A stretch of 64,000 bases of DNA from Shewanella sp. OPT22 (GCF_004168585.1 NZ_PGVH01000047.1:1-64000), one strand, 5' to 3'. Positions 45,652 to 55,026 are shown, numbered from the stretch's first letter. Notes: generated by a model not told the origin, from the letters alone. Made by a program: numbers and translations.

Positions 45652-48189
45652 TTATGTTTTGGCATGATTGTTTAAGACTTGAGTTACTTTGTCGTCATGC
45701 CTCCCTTTCAATTCCATAGCATTATAGGCAGGGCTTGAGGTTGAAACTCTGTAGATACTACCATTAAGCAAATTCCAGAGGGCCTCAGTTTGGCTTGTAC
45801 GGCACAACGTATTTAAAAGAGGGTTCACCCTTTGACTTTTATATGAAGTATGCATTCTTTGAGGGGACGTAGTACCTAAGCACTCCAAGAACCTTGGCCT
45901 ATTTTCTGCCAACCAGTCACATAATGAATCACTACTCGTCATATTAAAGAGATTCAATTTGTTTTGAGTCTCTATATCTAATTTTTGACTTAATAAATCA
46001 AGATCTGCGCCATTGGCTATTGCCGCTCTAAACGTTTCTATATCATTTATTGCTATGCTCTCTAACATTTCTGTATTCAATTCCTCTGTTGAACATTCTT
46101 CAAGGTTCACCGTTGGCTTTATGTAAGTAGGAGCGAAAACCTCTGAGGAAGTGAGTGTTTTTTCTAAGTCAGACTCGTCATCGTATGAAACTTCAATTGT
46201 CTCTTCAAGCGCAGATTTACTCTCAGGTGCAGGTTTTTGGGAAGGTTTCTGAGCGAAACTTACATCGATACAGAGCCTTTTTAGCGTTTCGGTAAGGAAT
46301 TTTTGATGTTCAGTAGATTGCTTTAGCCAGTCAATACCGTCTTCAGAATTCATCCAGCTGACAAGTTGTTGTACTTTCATTGGTTCGATAGCAATGTAGA
46401 TAAGTTCACCAAAAAGTGATTCAGCTATTGGATTACCTTCTGTTTTAAAGGAGTAGTATTGCTTGATACATTTTCCTAAGTCTTCACCATTTGATATTCG
46501 TTCTTTAAACTCAACAATCTGTAATCTACTTTCTATCATTGCTGATATTTTTTCTATCGGTAACTCTTCCCCTAATTGATGCTCTGAAGAATTAATAACG
46601 GAGTGAGCGTAGTTCAACTTACTTGATACATTACATTCATTGATGACCGCTTCTAAAAGGCTATCTCGAATTTTTGGTGGGATAGACTTTAGATCGTTAC
46701 CTATGAGTTTTTGCAAATCAATATCGGTTGATTTAAAAGATACACTTGAATGAAGAATTAGTTTTTCTAGCCTTTCATCAGCGAGTTGCTTCAATTCTAT
46801 GGCAATATCAGAATTGCTGTTATGAATATGATGACGATACTTTAAAAGTTCTGTTACATCAGATGTATTCTCAATCGCCTGGCGGTTAATATCCAATTTT
46901 CGTTGCAAGGAGAAGTTGTTTCCTTTATCAATCTGATACAGGTGATTACATGTTAGAGGTACTGCTTGTTGGTTCTCTTCAACGGCATTGTAAAAAAGCC
47001 CACCATTAGAGGCTGCGCGAAGCTCTCCTTTAGAAGTTACTCTGATCTTTGAATGTGATAATTGGCTTTCTTCACCGGCTTGGTATTCATATTGTAACCT
47101 GAGTGCATTTATGAACTGAGAAACACTCACTTTGGTCGGTTTCTGTGAATCTTGAGTGAACATTTTTACAGCGGCTTCAAATGGTCGATTTAACTCCATT
47201 TCTTGAAATTTTTTGGTTTTAATTAATTGTTCTAATGCATCGAGGCTCAATAAACCATCTGAAAGAGAAGGGTGTTTATCTTTTGAAATAAGCTTATCTA
47301 ACGTTATTAAAGCGAGTTTCGAAGAAATAAGCCATGGTGTACAAGAAAGGTGGCACTGTTTTGTGTATCGCTCTAATTTTGTATCTTTTTCATCAAACTT
47401 AATTGATTCTAATGTCACTGGGCCATTGCTTAAACTTGTTACACCAAGTTCAATGAGTGACTCAAGACTGCTTACTTCACCAGAATCCAATACTTCTTGG
47501 ACATGACGTTCAGCAATTTCTTTTACACAATCTCGTTTAGCTTCATCATACTTTTGAGAAAAGAGAGCGATGGGTTGTTCAAGGGTTTCCGGAGTAAATT
47601 GAGGTTCAGGTACTTGCTGAGAAGATCTCATTCTAAAGGGTTCATATTGATCTGTTGTATGTTCAAACTCGCTTTTTGTACCATCAAGAGAGCTTCTTTC
47701 AGAAGTTGAACGAACGGTAGAATGCTCTAGAGAGTTCGGTCTAGAACTCTCCTGAAAACTTGCTTTTTTGCTGCTTGTCTCTAAACCGTATTTAGGTGGT
47801 GTTTCAGGGGGACAAGGGCTGGTTCTTTTTTTGCTAGTTGTAGTACGACCAAATAAAAAGCTTTTTAGTTTTAACCAGACAGGTTCTTGGGGCGGATTTG
47901 AAGGTGTTTCTAGAGTTAAACTGGTTAAGAGTTCGCTTTCACTATAAGGTGCACCTTTTAAGGAGCAATCATATTTAGGTAAATTAGGCTCTAATCTAGG
48001 TTCGGCTTCGGTGTGTTCTGCATCTATAAAATTTGAGAAAGACTTATCAAGAGTCGAAGTAGCGGTTCTTATTGCGGAATCATATACATTAAGTACTTTT
48101 TGTTTATCACTCGTTTCCGGAACAGAAGCTGGGTGGGCAGAGTAACTTTGACCTGCTATTGATTTTAGTGAGTATTCTATTGTGCCCAT
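45652..48189 (-). CDS. Large effector-like protein with ankyrin-like C-terminus
   Basis: An 845-residue protein with no signal peptide or known orthologue. The first 190 residues are Ser/Thr/Pro/Glu-rich and probably disordered, with one basic/aromatic patch (WLKLKSFLFGRTTTSKKR near residue 100). Residues about 200-640 are charged and helical. Residues about 700-830 contain ankyrin-like units: LNTEMLESIAINDIETFRAAIANGADLDLL has the helix-turn-helix-NGADxxLL pattern, and NPLLNTLCRTSQTEALWNLL is a second likely unit. GGAG precedes the ATG at good spacing. It lies alone between rpiA and the HDOD gene. Ankyrin-like repeats often serve in host-protein binding; an effector role is inferred. Confidence 0.6.
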   Translation of the reverse strand: MGTIEYSLKSIAGQSYSAHPASVPETSDKQKVLNVYDSAIRTATSTLDKSFSNFIDAEHTEAEPRLEPNLPKYDCSLKGAPYSESELLTSLTLETPSNPPQEPVWLKLKSFLFGRTTTSKKRTSPCPPETPPKYGLETSSKKASFQESSRPNSLEHSTVRSTSERSSLDGTKSEFEHTTDQYEPFRMRSSQQVPEPQFTPETLEQPIALFSQKYDEAKRDCVKEIAERHVQEVLDSGEVSSLESLIELGVTSLSNGPVTLESIKFDEKDTKLERYTKQCHLSCTPWLISSKLALITLDKLISKDKHPSLSDGLLSLDALEQLIKTKKFQEMELNRPFEAAVKMFTQDSQKPTKVSVSQFINALRLQYEYQAGEESQLSHSKIRVTSKGELRAASNGGLFYNAVEENQQAVPLTCNHLYQIDKGNNFSLQRKLDINRQAIENTSDVTELLKYRHHIHNSNSDIAIELKQLADERLEKLILHSSVSFKSTDIDLQKLIGNDLKSIPPKIRDSLLEAVINECNVSSKLNYAHSVINSSEHQLGEELPIEKISAMIESRLQIVEFKERISNGEDLGKCIKQYYSFKTEGNPIAESLFGELIYIAIEPMKVQQLVSWMNSEDGIDWLKQSTEHQKFLTETLKRLCIDVSFAQKPSQKPAPESKSALEETIEVSYDDESDLEKTLTSSEVFAPTYIKPTVNLEECSTEELNTEMLESIAINDIETFRAAIANGADLDLLSQKLDIETQNKLNLFNMTSSDSLCDWLAENRPRFLECLGTTSPQRMHTSYKSQRVNPLLNTLCRTSQTEALWNLLNGSIYRVSTSSPAYNAMELKGRHDDKVTQVLNNHAKT

Positions 48190-48361
48190 ATTCTTAACTC
48201 CGTAGACTTTTACTTCTAAAGCCTAAATAAAGTAAAGCAGAGCTGAGTTATTTTTACTAGAAACCTTAAAGAGGTTTAATTAGCACTTCATAATACGAAA
48301 AGTGAATAATGGATTTACGGTGAAGAGCAATCTGGATAAATCGAGAAAAATATGAAAATAA

Positions 48362-48393
48362 TGTCACAGAGTGTAATAACAATCTCTGTGACA
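48362..48393 (-). terminator. Hairpin after the HDOD gene
   Basis: TGTCACAGAG and CTCTGTGACA form a ten-base stem with a 12-base loop just past the HDOD stop. Only a broken T tract follows on the minus strand, so termination strength is uncertain. Confidence 0.55.
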
Positions 48394-48402
48394 GAAAAAT
48401 CA

Positions 48403-49152
48403 TTATTTGAGCAAGATATTCCTTTTAGAAAGAACGTCTCTTAAAAGTAAGCCAACAGATTCAGAATTACTGCTGCTTATTACATTATGAGCAATTAAAA
48501 ACTCTTTCTGTAATTCGCTATCTAACCCCATTGATTTAAACGCATACATAGTGAATTGTTGCTGTTCAGAGTCAATTAAGCTTTTAACTATCTTAAGTGG
48601 AAGGGCTTGTTGAAGCTGGCTTTCTAGATATGCAAAAGCCGTTAGAGAAATAATTTGTCCAAATACGCTAAATAACGCTAGAGTTTGAAGCTCGTCTGCG
48701 TCAAGCAGTTGATTTCCTGACTCGTGTAATAAAACAAGCGCTTCTTCTGCAATAGACTCTGTAAGTGTCCAGTAGCCCTTTACCAGTTTCTTGTATGGTT
48801 GAGGTAATTCATCAAATTGCTCTTTCAAGTAGAACGTAAACGAATAGCGGTAAATATTAACTTGGCCAAGGCGAATTAATGCTTCTTTTAGTGTTCTCGC
48901 CTTACCTTTGTTATTCAGTTCGGCGTGTGCAGTATTCGTGCGCCACAACAAGTGAGCAGCTAATGCTGGATCACTTGCAATAATATCGATCACATTTTGG
49001 ATGTCGCCATCAGCAATGATGGCCTTTTTTAAAGGGATAAGAATTCCACGACGACCAATTACTTGTTCTTCGTTTGATACTATTGCCTTTACTTGAGTAA
49101 ATAGTTTCTGCTCAAGTTCTGTCGTACTCTCAGTGACTTTTTGTTGTAGCAT
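48403..49152 (-). CDS. HDOD domain protein
   Basis: A 249-residue protein made of an HDOD domain, a catalytically inactive relative of HD phosphohydrolases often linked to signalling. The IVSNEEQVIGRRGILIPL start, DIIASDPALAAHLLWRTNTA and the LKEALIRLGQVNIYRYSF helix match the fold. No HD metal motif is present. It has no attached output domain. Likely a regulatory protein-interaction module; partner unknown. The gene is separate from the neighbouring effector-like gene by about 210 bases. Confidence 0.8.
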   Translation of the reverse strand: MLQQKVTESTTELEQKLFTQVKAIVSNEEQVIGRRGILIPLKKAIIADGDIQNVIDIIASDPALAAHLLWRTNTAHAELNNKGKARTLKEALIRLGQVNIYRYSFTFYLKEQFDELPQPYKKLVKGYWTLTESIAEEALVLLHESGNQLLDADELQTLALFSVFGQIISLTAFAYLESQLQQALPLKIVKSLIDSEQQQFTMYAFKSMGLDSELQKEFLIAHNVISSSNSESVGLLLRDVLSKRNILLK

Positions 49153-49340
49153 TTTCCTACTTTCGCATTCACAATTTAACGCTATAAAATTTTACAAAGT
49201 TTGAACAGATAAAACTGTTAATTGCTTCTCAATCCAAGCTTTATAGCGCAACATACTAACAGAAAAAAAAGCATTCATAAGGGGTATCGGCACAACAGCT
49301 TAATATTTGAGTAACTTTGATAAATTTAGTTATAAAAAAG

Positions 49341-49955
49341 CTATTTTGTGAAGTTAAACTGTTTAGATATTGCCAGTGCTAGGTCAAAATAACCTTGATT
49401 ATTCAAATGAATTAAATCCGATTTCTTTGCCGGAGTGCCGAGTAAGTCAGATAAGGTGTCAGTTAACAGAGGAATGTTATGCTCTTTAGCCAGAGAGCGA
49501 TAGATTTCAGCGTCAGAGAGAAAGATGCCTTTTTCTGGCACTGAAATAAGTAACACTTCGATTTCTTGCGTTTTTGCTATGTCGATCATCTGAAATAAAT
49601 TTTGATGAGTCACACTTCGAGGAACGTTTCTAATAAAGTCATTACCCCCTTCGAGTAAAATGATGGCATCGGGCGAATGTTCATTTATCGTTTGCTCAAA
49701 GCGTTTGAGACCTTCTGATGTCGTTTCACCAGAAATCCCAGCATTGATTATTTTTTGATTCAGAATTTTAGAAAGTTGCGCGGGGTAGTCTTGATTTGCC
49801 GAAGCGCCAATGCCTTGAGTTAGACTATCGCCAAAGGCTAACACTGTCGCACCATCATTCAGCTCGATGAGAGAGGGTTTATTACTGTTAAAAATGAAAA
49901 GAACTACAAAGCAAGCCACTAATATAAACAGGTAACGATGTAGTCCTTTAAACAT
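49341..49955 (-). CDS. tesA: TesA-like GDSL esterase/lysophospholipase L1
   Basis: SGNH hydrolase of 204 residues with a signal-anchor or signal peptide (YLFILVACFVVLFIF). The blocks are in order: FGDSLTQGIGAS (nucleophile Ser), AGISGETTSEGLKRF (Gly), LLEGGNDFIRNV (Asn), and DLIHLNNQGYFDLA (Asp and His). The reaction is hydrolysis of thioesters, esters or lysophospholipids in the periplasm. It lies 42 bases downstream of the BtuB-type receptor gene on the same strand, so it could be read from the same promoter, but no functional link is known. Confidence 0.88.
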   Translation of the reverse strand: MFKGLHRYLFILVACFVVLFIFNSNKPSLIELNDGATVLAFGDSLTQGIGASANQDYPAQLSKILNQKIINAGISGETTSEGLKRFEQTINEHSPDAIILLEGGNDFIRNVPRSVTHQNLFQMIDIAKTQEIEVLLISVPEKGIFLSDAEIYRSLAKEHNIPLLTDTLSDLLGTPAKKSDLIHLNNQGYFDLALAISKQFNFTK

Positions 49956-49997
49956 AAAATCTCCAAATAACCAATAACGATTGGTGCTAAATTTATT

Positions 49998-51944
49998 TTA
50001 GAATTGGTACTGTAAACTCAATTTCCAACTTCTGCCTTCGCCAGGATAGAAAGCACCATAACTGTAGCCAGCACTAACATATTCTTTATCTAATAAATTA
50101 TCCAATCTTAAGCTTGCTAGCCAGTTATTTTTACGATAATTAATCGCTGTATTCAACAACGCATAACTATCAAGTTTTTCACCAGTATTGGCGTTATCAC
50201 CTTCAAGGAAGCGCTTGCCGACGAAATTAGCTTCTGCAAAAAGTTGTAGAGAGTCTGATAGATCGTATGTGCTATAAACTCGCCCAGTGTTTTTTGCAAT
50301 CCAGGGCAGTTCTTTACCTTTGTTAGTGCCTTCGGTGAATTCAGAGTCGATATAATGATATTCAGCCCCGACATTTAATTTCTCAAATAATTGTAAATTC
50401 CAATCAGCATCAAAACCTAAGCGCTTAGAAGCTTTAGCGTTAACGTTAGCACCTTGGAAAAAACCACCCGGTGGAGTAGGTGCTGTTGGATCAAATACTA
50501 TTTCATCTTCAAGTTCGAGTTGATAAAGGCTGATTTTTAGACTTTGCTTTTGGCTACTGAAGTCCCAACCGGCTTCGTATGAACGACCTGTTTGAGGTTT
50601 TAAGCCATTTGCATTGCTGTAGGCTTGCTCATCAACTTTAGCAAAGCGGAAGTTGTCTTCAGCACGTACATATAAACGGTTGTTTGTATTTGGGCGGTAA
50701 TTTAAACCAAATTCTACAGCATGGGCATCATTGTCTAAATCGGCACCTTGAGCAAACGTGTTTGGATCTTTGATTTCGTCCGTGATATCCGAATAACGTC
50801 CACCAACAATATAATCCAGCTCTTTAGTTAATGGCACTGTTGCCTGAGTATAGAGGCTGACGAGTTTTTGAGTGTTTGAACGACCATTCGTGAAACCGCC
50901 AATAAACTCAGACTTTCCTCGGCTTAAATCACTTCCGAACAATAGATTTAAATTACCTGAATCAGTCTTGTAATTTGCAATTAATTTAGGAGTGAATCTG
51001 AGTAATTCTCGGCTATTTGTTGCAGATGAACCAAAACTTGAACCATTCGTGTTGGAGTCATTAAAATTCAGCTCAGAATCAAAGGCCCACACTTTATTTA
51101 TTGCTTGGGAATAGCCTAAACGATATACCTTAGAGATTTGATGGCCGTAGTCAGTCGTTGAGTTGCTCTGTCTTGGATCTTGCTTTAACTGTTCTTTAGT
51201 CAGTGAGCCAGCATACTCTCGATTACTATCGTAATAACTTGATTCAGCGAAGAAGCGTGTGTCGCCGTTCTCATACTGTAAACGACCTAAAACAGAACCT
51301 GTTTCGCTAGCGTTATGACGACGATAGTTATCACTTTTTTGATGATTTGCAGTTAAATAGTAACTCCAATCAGCGTTAATTTGATTTGAATAATCAGCTC
51401 TAACTTCTTGGCTATCGAAACTACCGCCCGCTAAGTAAACTGAGCCTCCTGCATCCGTTGGAGACTTAGTGATAATGTTGATGACACCACCAACAGCTTG
51501 GTCACCATAAAGTACGCCAGCACTGCCAGATAGCACTTCAATTCGCTCAATTCGATTTAGAGGGATTGCGCTGATTGCAGGAGCCGCAATGTCGATATTG
51601 TTCAGGCGGCGACCGTCAATTAAGATTAAGGTGTTATTCGCTGCTTGTCCGCCATTAAAACCGCGGAGTGAAAAAACAGCGCCTGAATTAGTATCTGAAA
51701 CTTGAATGCCAGATTGACCACGTAAAACATCTTCAATGCTTGTTGCACCACTTGCTTCAATATCACTACTATCAATGACTTTAATATTACTTGGAATATC
51801 TAAATCATTCTTGGCTTGACGACCAGTTACAACAATGACTTCAAGAGGTTTAGATTGAGCGTTTTGTTCAGCAATCGCATTTGGAGTATATAAATATGAT
51901 GCTGTTAATACTGCTGCAATAGAAAGAGTAAATTGTTTTTTCAT
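49998..51944 (-). CDS. btuB: TonB-dependent vitamin B12 receptor, BtuB type
   Basis: Outer-membrane receptor, about 648 residues from the ATG at 51944. The frame extends upstream to 52040, but that part runs into the leader and lacks a signal peptide. The chosen start gives MKKQFTLSIAAVLTASYLY with cleavage near AIA-EQ. A TonB box (PLEVIVVTG), a plug (IEDVLRGQSGIQVSDT, ERIEVLSGSAGVLYGDQAVGGVINI) and a barrel ending WKLSLQYQF follow. Cobalamin as substrate is inferred from the cobalamin riboswitch in its leader and the MetJ boxes before that. Confidence 0.9.
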   Translation of the reverse strand: MKKQFTLSIAAVLTASYLYTPNAIAEQNAQSKPLEVIVVTGRQAKNDLDIPSNIKVIDSSDIEASGATSIEDVLRGQSGIQVSDTNSGAVFSLRGFNGGQAANNTLILIDGRRLNNIDIAAPAISAIPLNRIERIEVLSGSAGVLYGDQAVGGVINIITKSPTDAGGSVYLAGGSFDSQEVRADYSNQINADWSYYLTANHQKSDNYRRHNASETGSVLGRLQYENGDTRFFAESSYYDSNREYAGSLTKEQLKQDPRQSNSTTDYGHQISKVYRLGYSQAINKVWAFDSELNFNDSNTNGSSFGSSATNSRELLRFTPKLIANYKTDSGNLNLLFGSDLSRGKSEFIGGFTNGRSNTQKLVSLYTQATVPLTKELDYIVGGRYSDITDEIKDPNTFAQGADLDNDAHAVEFGLNYRPNTNNRLYVRAEDNFRFAKVDEQAYSNANGLKPQTGRSYEAGWDFSSQKQSLKISLYQLELEDEIVFDPTAPTPPGGFFQGANVNAKASKRLGFDADWNLQLFEKLNVGAEYHYIDSEFTEGTNKGKELPWIAKNTGRVYSTYDLSDSLQLFAEANFVGKRFLEGDNANTGEKLDSYALLNTAINYRKNNWLASLRLDNLLDKEYVSAGYSYGAFYPGEGRSWKLSLQYQF

Positions 51945-52054
51945 TGTTCTCATTTTCATAGTTAGAGGAAAATGAGGCATAGGCGTCACAAGACCATTCG
52001 TACCTGATAGAATTAGCATCGCATTTTGAGATCTGCCCACCGAAATCTCGAAAT

Positions 52055-52235
52055 CACTTTGTTGGCCGGTCTCCGGACTGAGGCTTCTAATGCTAAATTT
52101 GTTTAAAAAGTAAGCACTAATGAAAGTAAACCCATTCAGTTAACTTCCTAACCATCACCGTTGCGGGGGCAGTATCAGGCTTTCACTGATTTCCCGATTA
52201 TCTTTTTATCTTTCGACAAAAAGCACCATCAAAAT
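52055..52235 (-). promoter_or_regulatory. Cobalamin (B12) riboswitch
   Basis: Read on the minus strand, the leader of the BtuB-type gene has the RF00174-type core: AATCGGGAAATCAGTGAAAG, then ACTGCCCCCGCAACGGTGA (about 52156-52174), then the B12-box region CCTCAGTCCGGAGACCGGCC (about 52063-52082). These are the invariant parts of the cobalamin aptamer. The end lies about 110 bases before the start codon. It should reduce receptor synthesis when B12 is plentiful. The boundaries are approximate. Confidence 0.92.
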
Positions 52236-52250
52236 TGACGGTGTTATTTT

Positions 52251-52274
52251 AGACGTCTAAACGTCTGTTTGTCT
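52251..52274 (-). promoter_or_regulatory. Three tandem MetJ operator boxes
   Basis: On the plus strand the octamers AGACGTCT, AAACGTCT and GTTTGTCT lie head to tail without gaps. AGACGTCT is the exact consensus met box; the next two match it at seven and five of eight positions. MetJ with S-adenosylmethionine binds such tandem arrays. The array is upstream of the riboswitch, near where the promoter should be, and overlaps the stop codon of the preceding gene. MetJ control of a B12 receptor gene makes sense because MetH needs B12. Confidence 0.8.
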
Positions 52275-52923
52275 ACAGTTTATTTGGAAATATTTCACCA
52301 ACGAAAGCCTGATAGTTTTCTTTGGAGAAAGGAGGGTGATTCGGTGAGAAGACTTTATCTCTTATCGATTTGTGAAAAAGGATGAGTTTATTATCAGCCA
52401 TCAACACTGTGTAATACCCCATTTCACCTTGAGGTTTGGTCACAAATGAGTGTCGTTCGCCAATTTGGATCGTATGAGTATTAGGCATTTTGGTACATCC
52501 CAAAAGGCCGTGAGTACCCTCATACCCTTTAACTTCTATGTCACCTAACGGCTCAAAAATGATATCGCCTTGGCAATGCTCGTTGTAGGTTAAAGAGAAT
52601 GATTCCAGAAACGTCTCAGGGCTCATAGAGTCAGAGACATTATTAAACCCTTGTACGCAAATAAGTTGCGTCCATTGATTCATGGTTTCGTTTTCTGGAA
52701 GAAACTCAGCTGAGTACATATTTGAGAGTTGGTCTTGACGGATTTGTTTCCAGTTCGAAGGAACGTTAACTTCCAAAGGGAGTGAAAAAATGTTGAGTGT
52801 GACTCGGTCTTCAACGGGGTTAAAGTTAGCTAAGCAGCTAAAACTCATTAAAATTGTTCCCAAGAGAGCTACTGAGCGAATCATTTTTGAGCTGAACCAT
52901 TGTCGTTCTGTTAAACCAAACAT
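52273..52923 (-). CDS. Secreted protein of unknown function
   Basis: A 216-residue protein with a signal peptide (SVALLGTILMSFSCLA), preceded by a polar start. The mature part has a beta-rich look with scattered Cys. It has sequence reminiscent of small periplasmic proteins (NVPSNWKQIRQDQLSNMYSAEFLP), but I cannot name a family. It is transcribed toward the BtuB-type gene; its stop codon overlaps the MetJ boxes. The next start is over 300 bases away, so it is probably a separate unit. Confidence 0.7.
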   Translation of the reverse strand: MFGLTERQWFSSKMIRSVALLGTILMSFSCLANFNPVEDRVTLNIFSLPLEVNVPSNWKQIRQDQLSNMYSAEFLPENETMNQWTQLICVQGFNNVSDSMSPETFLESFSLTYNEHCQGDIIFEPLGDIEVKGYEGTHGLLGCTKMPNTHTIQIGERHSFVTKPQGEMGYYTVLMADNKLILFHKSIRDKVFSPNHPPFSKENYQAFVGEIFPNKL

Positions 52924-53053
52924 TTGATTAGCGTCCTTGTTTTAATTTTATTCCCTTATGGGATTTAGCTAACTGTCTGATATATTATCGAACATTCAAG
53001 CTCTAAAAAAGAGCAATTGTAAAAAAAATGTATACATTTCTTGGAGATACCCA

Positions 53054-54514
53054 ATGTCATTAGTCAGTAGTGGTTTGATTCGTCAGAAAAGTTATATTAA
53101 TGGCAAATGGATAGGTGATGATTCTCATTCTTCAGTCTCAATAACCAATCCCGCAACTTCAGAAGAAATTACCCAAGTCTACCAATTAGATAAAAGTGAA
53201 ACTCAAATTGCAATTGAGTGTGCCAATCAAGCGTTATCTCCATGGAAAAAGTTAACGGCTTCAGAAAGAGCTTCTGTTTTGATGCAATGGTACGAGCTAA
53301 TTGTGAAAAATACTGACGAATTAGCTGAGCTGATCACTTTAGAGCAGGGTAAGCCACTGGCTGAATCGAAAGGCGAAATCACCTACGCAGCTTCATTTAT
53401 TCGTTGGTATTCAGAAGAAGCAAAAAGAGTATACGGAGAAGTGATCACGCCTCACCAATCAGATAAACGTTTAATGGTAGTGAAGCAGCCTGTTGGTGTC
53501 ACGGCAGCTATTACGCCTTGGAATTTCCCTGCAGCGATGATAACTCGAAAGGCCGCCGCTGCATTAGCAGCAGGCTGCACTATGATAGTTAAGCCTGCGC
53601 CGGACACGCCTTTGACGGCATTAGCGATGGCTGAGCTTGCAGATCGAGCAGGTATTCCAGCCGGCGTATTCAATGTTATTTGTGGTGATGCTAAACAAAT
53701 AGGTGAAACCTTATGTGATAGCCCTATAGTGAGGAAATTGTCATTTACAGGCTCAACACCCGTTGGACGCTTATTGATGGCTCAAAGTGCTAAGACATTA
53801 AAAAAGCTCTCTCTAGAGCTTGGTGGTAATGCACCCTTTATTGTTTTCAATGATGCTGATATTAATGCTGCTGTCGCAGGGGCGATCCTTTGCAAATTCA
53901 GAAACGCCGGACAAACGTGTGTTTGTGCCAATCGTCTCTATATTCAAGCTGAAGTGTATGATGAGTTTGCTCAAAAGTTAAAAGTGGCAGTTCAGAAGCT
54001 GAACGTTGGTCATGGAAGTGTTGAAGGTATAGACGTTGGCCCACTGATCAATTCAGCTGCAATAGACAAAGTTGAAAATCATATAGCCGATGCACTAAGG
54101 CTTGGCGGTGAGTTGTTGACTGGCGGAACAAGACAGCATGGAGAAAAATTCGAACAAGGAAACTTTTTTGAACCTACGATCATAAAAAATGCCAATAATA
54201 AGATGTTGATTGCTCATGAAGAAACGTTTGGGCCAGTGGCTCCTTTATTCAAGTTTGAGACAGTTGACGATGTGATTAAACAAGCCAATGAAACTGAATT
54301 CGGTCTTGCGGCCTATTTCTTCGCTCGAGATATTTCTACTGTTTGGCAGGTGTCAGAAGCACTTGAATACGGAATGGTCGGTGTTAATACAGGTATTATT
54401 TCTACAGAAGTTGCTCCTTTTGGTGGCGTAAAATCCTCAGGCTTAGGGAGAGAAGGCGGGCATCAAGGTCTATCTGAATATTTGGAAACGAAATACATCT
54501 GTATGTCGATTTAA
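53054..54514 (+). CDS. gabD: NAD(P)-dependent succinate-semialdehyde dehydrogenase
   Basis: Aldehyde dehydrogenase of 486 residues, most like GabD. It begins RQKSYINGKWIGDD. ITPWNFPAAMITRKAAAALAAGCTMIVKPA binds cofactor, ELGGNAPFIVF has the general-base Glu, and FRNAGQTCVCANR the catalytic Cys; GREGGHQGLSEYLETKYICM is the typical GabD end. It would oxidise succinate semialdehyde to succinate in 4-aminobutyrate breakdown. No GabT or GABA transporter gene is next to it, so glutarate semialdehyde or other substrates remain possible. Confidence 0.9.
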   Translation: MSLVSSGLIRQKSYINGKWIGDDSHSSVSITNPATSEEITQVYQLDKSETQIAIECANQALSPWKKLTASERASVLMQWYELIVKNTDELAELITLEQGKPLAESKGEITYAASFIRWYSEEAKRVYGEVITPHQSDKRLMVVKQPVGVTAAITPWNFPAAMITRKAAAALAAGCTMIVKPAPDTPLTALAMAELADRAGIPAGVFNVICGDAKQIGETLCDSPIVRKLSFTGSTPVGRLLMAQSAKTLKKLSLELGGNAPFIVFNDADINAAVAGAILCKFRNAGQTCVCANRLYIQAEVYDEFAQKLKVAVQKLNVGHGSVEGIDVGPLINSAAIDKVENHIADALRLGGELLTGGTRQHGEKFEQGNFFEPTIIKNANNKMLIAHEETFGPVAPLFKFETVDDVIKQANETEFGLAAYFFARDISTVWQVSEALEYGMVGVNTGIISTEVAPFGGVKSSGLGREGGHQGLSEYLETKYICMSI

Positions 54515-54521
54515 TAAATAT

Positions 54522-54545
54522 AAAGCCGGAAGAGACCGGCTTTTT
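54522..54545. terminator. Terminator between the dehydrogenase gene and creA
   Basis: AAAGCCGG and CCGGCTTT pair around AAGAGA and are followed by T residues, a few bases after the dehydrogenase stop. The stem is near the creA stop on the other strand and may serve both genes. Confidence 0.8.
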
Positions 54546-54550
54546 AAAAA

Positions 54551-55018
54551 TCAGTTTTGTTGAGCGCCTACTCTGTAAGCTTTCGTTCCCCAAAGTGGGA
54601 CAGTTGAAAGGCTGTGTTTGAAGCTGCCTGATGTTTCTTTGGTTGAATAAGACAAGTACATTAAAGTCTGATTTTTAGCATCAAAAATGCGTCTTACCTT
54701 CATTGCTTTCAAGAAAATACTCTTCGATTTTTTAAACACGACCTCGCCAGAGTCGCTCTTGTCGATTTGAGCTATCATTTCAGGCGTAATCTCTCCGGTC
54801 TGACGACATGAGATTGAACTGTCACTTGGATCAGATAACGAAAAGTCGGCCTCTATTGAGGCTATATGGCAAGTAACACCTGGTACTTCGGGGTCAACAA
54901 GCGTATTTAATTTAATGTCTTTCATGGTAAATAAACCAAGAGAAACATCACCAACTTCATTGTCACCACAGCCCGATAACAAGCCGCTTACTAATAGCGC
55001 TAAAACCAGTTTTTTCAT
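54551..55018 (-). CDS. creA: CreA family lipoprotein
   Basis: A 155-residue envelope protein matching the CreA family: EVGDVSLGLFTMKDIKLNTLVDPEVPGVTCHIA is very characteristic (shown here only as its family-defining order: acidic start, TMKDI, DPEVPGVTCH). A signal peptide ends with lipobox LLSGC, so unlike soluble CreA it is probably lipidated. Two Cys remain in the mature part (VTCHI, ISCRQ). Function of CreA is not known. It lies eight bases downstream of xseA on the same strand. Confidence 0.88.
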   Translation of the reverse strand: MKKLVLALLVSGLLSGCGDNEVGDVSLGLFTMKDIKLNTLVDPEVPGVTCHIASIEADFSLSDPSDSSISCRQTGEITPEMIAQIDKSDSGEVVFKKSKSIFLKAMKVRRIFDAKNQTLMYLSYSTKETSGSFKHSLSTVPLWGTKAYRVGAQQN

Positions 55019-55026
55019 TATTATAC

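Noticed and set aside
51945-52040. N-terminal extension of the BtuB-type receptor to the ATG at 52040
   Set aside because: It runs back into the riboswitch leader and would place the signal peptide 33 residues inside the protein.
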